From contig CAZSIR010000144.1 of the NCBI GenBank assembly GCA_964606765.1, positions 1 to 7,369 of the forward strand: 7,369 nt of DNA, written 5' to 3'. The translations under genes were made by a program, and so were the position numbers. Position 1 is the stretch's first letter, and each line of letters begins with the position of its first letter. Shown piece by piece: positions 5,604-7,369 of this stretch. The DNA comes from Ga0077527 sp964606765 (GTDB taxonomy: Bacteria > Pseudomonadota > Gammaproteobacteria > Burkholderiales > SG8-41). The notes under the pieces are model-generated. The model did no database searches. It was not told where the DNA came from and saw nothing but the letters and a program-made list of their open reading frames with translations.

Positions 5604-7247
5604 CTACAGTCCGATATCGGGTTGAGCCGCCGAGCGCGTGCCCGGCAACGGCGGATTGTCCATGGCACGATAGGTGAAGACGACGGAGAATTTGGTGCGG
5701 GCGCTTTGGTTGTGCCCTGCAGCATGAAACAGCCGGCAATGAAAAAACAGCACGTCACCGGGGTTCAGCTCCGCGCAGAGCTGCGTTTCCAGCAAGGCCG
5801 CATTTTCCGCAACATCAGTACGCAGGAACTGCGCCTGATCAAGACGCGACGCGTCAAAATCCATCCTGTGCGAACCCGGCAACAGCAGCAGACAGCCGTT
5901 TTCCCTGCGTTCCTCGCCCAGCGCGATCCACACCGACACCAATTCAGGACGTTCGAACGACCAGTAGCGGATGTCGCGGTGCCAGCTGGTGAGGCTGCTG
6001 TAGGCGGGATCCTTGGTCATCACGCAGTTGTGATGGGCCTGCGACAGGGCAATCCGCGGTCCCAGCAGCTGTTTCAGCCGGGCAACGATGGGCCCGGCCG
6101 TGGCCCATTCACGGAATGCGGCCTCCCGCGCATAGGCCTGCAGCAAGCGCCGTACCGTACGCCCGCCGGGCGCTTCCAGCGATGGTGGCGCGCCGGGATA
6201 GTGCGTGTCAGCCTCGTATTCAACCGGCGGCACGGCGGCCGCCAGATCACGCTCTGCGCTGGCGCGCATCCGCGCGCAGGCTTCTGCCGGCACCAGGCCG
6301 CGCACGATCTGGTAGCCGTCACGCGCGAACTGCACCGCCTCTTGCGATGTAAATGAATGGCTCATGCCTGCGGACGATCTGCGGAAAAACCAGGCGTAAA
6401 ACAAAACCGCGCTCAATATCAGCGTCAGCAGAGAATACACGGGTTCCAGCGCGCCGGCGGTGAACAGCGATTCCGTCTCGAATACCGAATCGTCGTAGCG
6501 GATGAACAGCGCCAGCAGCAGGTTGTTGCCGGCATGGGCGCCGATCGCCAGCTCAAGCCGGCCGTCACGCAGTGCCACACCGGCGAGGAAAAGGCCCATG
6601 ACAAAATAATTCGCCGCCATGACCGCCAGCCCGTAAGCGGCGACCTCGGGGTTGTAGAGGTGGGGTACGGTGAACAGTGCGCTGCTCAACAGCGCCAGCA
6701 CCACGGGGTTGCGCAGGATGCGGCCCAGTCCCTGCAACACATAGCCGCGGAACACCAGCTCCTCCGCCGCACATTGCAGCGGCGTCAGCAGCAGCGCGGC
6801 CAGCGCGAACGGCAGCCAGCGCTGCAGATCCAGGGCCCAGGCATAGCGTCCGGGATACAGCAGGTTTTCAAGTACTGAACAGATCAGCGACAGCACAACC
6901 CACACTGCTGCGCCCTCCGCCATGCGCCGCCAGTCGATCTGCGCATACGGCGTCACCAGCGTACGCCAGGGACGCCGGTGCAGCAGAGTCATCACCGCGA
7001 CAACACCCGCCAGCAGCATCAGGATGCTGGCGTTTACCGCGACGAATTCGGTGACGGCGCCCAGCGGCGCGCGCAGCACCAGGCCGTAGGCGTAGCTGCC
7101 GCCGATCAGCCAGCTCGCGGCGATGACCACGATGCCCAGCAGGTAACGCCACCAGGCATTGCGGCCGGCGTCAGCCAGCGCCAGATACTGCGCAGCGGGT
7201 GACACGACGGACAAGGCGGAGAACTGCAACGCGCGGAGCAAGGTCAA
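5604..7247 (-). CDS. CPBP intramembrane protease fused to PhyH-type dioxygenase
   Basis: One open frame of 547 codons holds two complete domains. Residues 1-290 are a multi-helix membrane protein of the CPBP (CAAX/Abi) family with all three motifs: EELVFR (162-167), FTVPH (192-196) and HAGNN (238-242). Residues 295-547 are a soluble phytanoyl-CoA dioxygenase-like Fe(II)/2-oxoglutarate enzyme with HRD (H423, D425), the distal H508 and R517 for 2-oxoglutarate. The dioxygenase part begins exactly at a Met (codon at 6363-6365), with no stop and almost no linker after the last helix. The last helix ends FFRRSS, which suggests a cytoplasmic dioxygenase. No good ribosome site precedes that Met. It may be a true fusion or two genes joined by an indel. 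The start is doubtful: the TTG at 7247 overlaps the metH stop (TTGA), and there is no ATG until codon 77. The target of either domain is unknown. Confidence 0.8.
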   Translation of the reverse strand: MTLLRALQFSALSVVSPAAQYLALADAGRNAWWRYLLGIVVIAASWLIGGSYAYGLVLRAPLGAVTEFVAVNASILMLLAGVVAVMTLLHRRPWRTLVTPYAQIDWRRMAEGAAVWVVLSLICSVLENLLYPGRYAWALDLQRWLPFALAALLLTPLQCAAEELVFRGYVLQGLGRILRNPVVLALLSSALFTVPHLYNPEVAAYGLAVMAANYFVMGLFLAGVALRDGRLELAIGAHAGNNLLLALFIRYDDSVFETESLFTAGALEPVYSLLTLILSAVLFYAWFFRRSSAGMSHSFTSQEAVQFARDGYQIVRGLVPAEACARMRASAERDLAAAVPPVEYEADTHYPGAPPSLEAPGGRTVRRLLQAYAREAAFREWATAGPIVARLKQLLGPRIALSQAHHNCVMTKDPAYSSLTSWHRDIRYWSFERPELVSVWIALGEERRENGCLLLLPGSHRMDFDASRLDQAQFLRTDVAENAALLETQLCAELNPGDVLFFHCRLFHAAGHNQSARTKFSVVFTYRAMDNPPLPGTRSAAQPDIGL

Positions 7248-7369
7248 GCCGGGTCGTAACCCAGGGCCGGCGCCAGCCAGCGCTCGGCATCCGCGACCGT
7301 CATGTCCTTGCGCCTTGCATAATCGGCGACCTGGTCGCGGTCGATCTTGCCGACGGCGAAATACTGCGC
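7244..7369 (-). CDS. metH: Cobalamin-dependent methionine synthase, C-terminal fragment
   Basis: The last 41 codons and stop are present; the gene enters from the right edge. The segment includes YFAVGKIDRDQVADYARRK and ends AERWLAPALGYDPA. These are the closing residues of the MetH reactivation (AdoMet-binding) domain, where the YFxVGKI and ERWLAPxLxYDP elements are hallmarks. Full MetH transfers a methyl group from methyltetrahydrofolate to homocysteine through B12, and this domain re-methylates inactive cobalamin. The TGA (7244-7246) shares bases with the possible TTG start of the CPBP-PhyH frame, so the latter may be translationally coupled to metH. Confidence 0.9.
   Translation of the reverse strand, partial: AQYFAVGKIDRDQVADYARRKDMTVADAERWLAPALGYDPA

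Noticed and set aside
5441..5758. N-terminal extension of the P460-cupredoxin frame up to 5758
   Set aside because: The ATG at 5440 has AGGAG and opens a proper signal peptide. The extension overlaps the PhyH domain of the upstream gene and would bury the signal peptide.
5385..6356. Plus-strand open frame opposite the PhyH domain
   Set aside because: Antisense to conserved HxD and distal His motifs; the translation shows no family.

Overview
The window is a GC-rich, gene-dense stretch of bacterial chromosome. An Mpl murein ligase, a MetH terminus, a type II NADH dehydrogenase and a periplasmic c-type haem protein of the cytochrome P460 family all point to a respiring Gram-negative proteobacterium. 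The overall gene style resembles Betaproteobacteria, but that is inference and no single gene proves it. There are no tRNAs, rRNAs, CRISPR arrays or insertion sequences. Eight protein genes are visible, two of them cut by the window ends.

Left part (1-1270): the minus strand carries the first 42 codons of mpl. An imperfect inverted repeat built from GTGAAGGG-like octamers (139-230) separates it from a small four-helix DMT-family (DUF486) membrane protein. A 78-bp AT-rich divergent region follows, where the -10 of the leftward gene and the -35 of the rightward gene appear to overlap. The rightward gene (677-1270) is a short G3E/CobW-like protein. It keeps the GCxCC metal-binding motif but has lost the P-loop and NKxD GTPase signatures. 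Its promoter places transcription on or next to its ATG, which predicts a leaderless mRNA.

Middle (1189-4612): a minus-strand pair, a SAM-dependent methyltransferase followed by an ATP-grasp ligase, may form a two-gene operon for modifying a small molecule or peptide. The ATP-grasp gene ends inside the G3E-like gene, a convergent overlap of 82 bp. The methyltransferase is divergently paired with ndh across a short gap.

Right part (4613-7369): ndh converges with a gene for an exported cytochrome P460-cupredoxin fusion, a haem c domain joined to a type 1 copper domain. A terminator-like hairpin for ndh lies inside the 3' end of that gene. Upstream, metH overlaps a long open frame by four bases (TTGA). 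That frame joins a complete CPBP (CAAX-type) intramembrane protease to a complete PhyH-type Fe(II)/2-oxoglutarate dioxygenase without any stop codon.

The observations most worth a second look are the two fusions (P460-cupredoxin and CPBP-PhyH), the degenerate G3E protein with a leaderless promoter, and the octamer hairpin next to mpl. I see no defence or mobile system.
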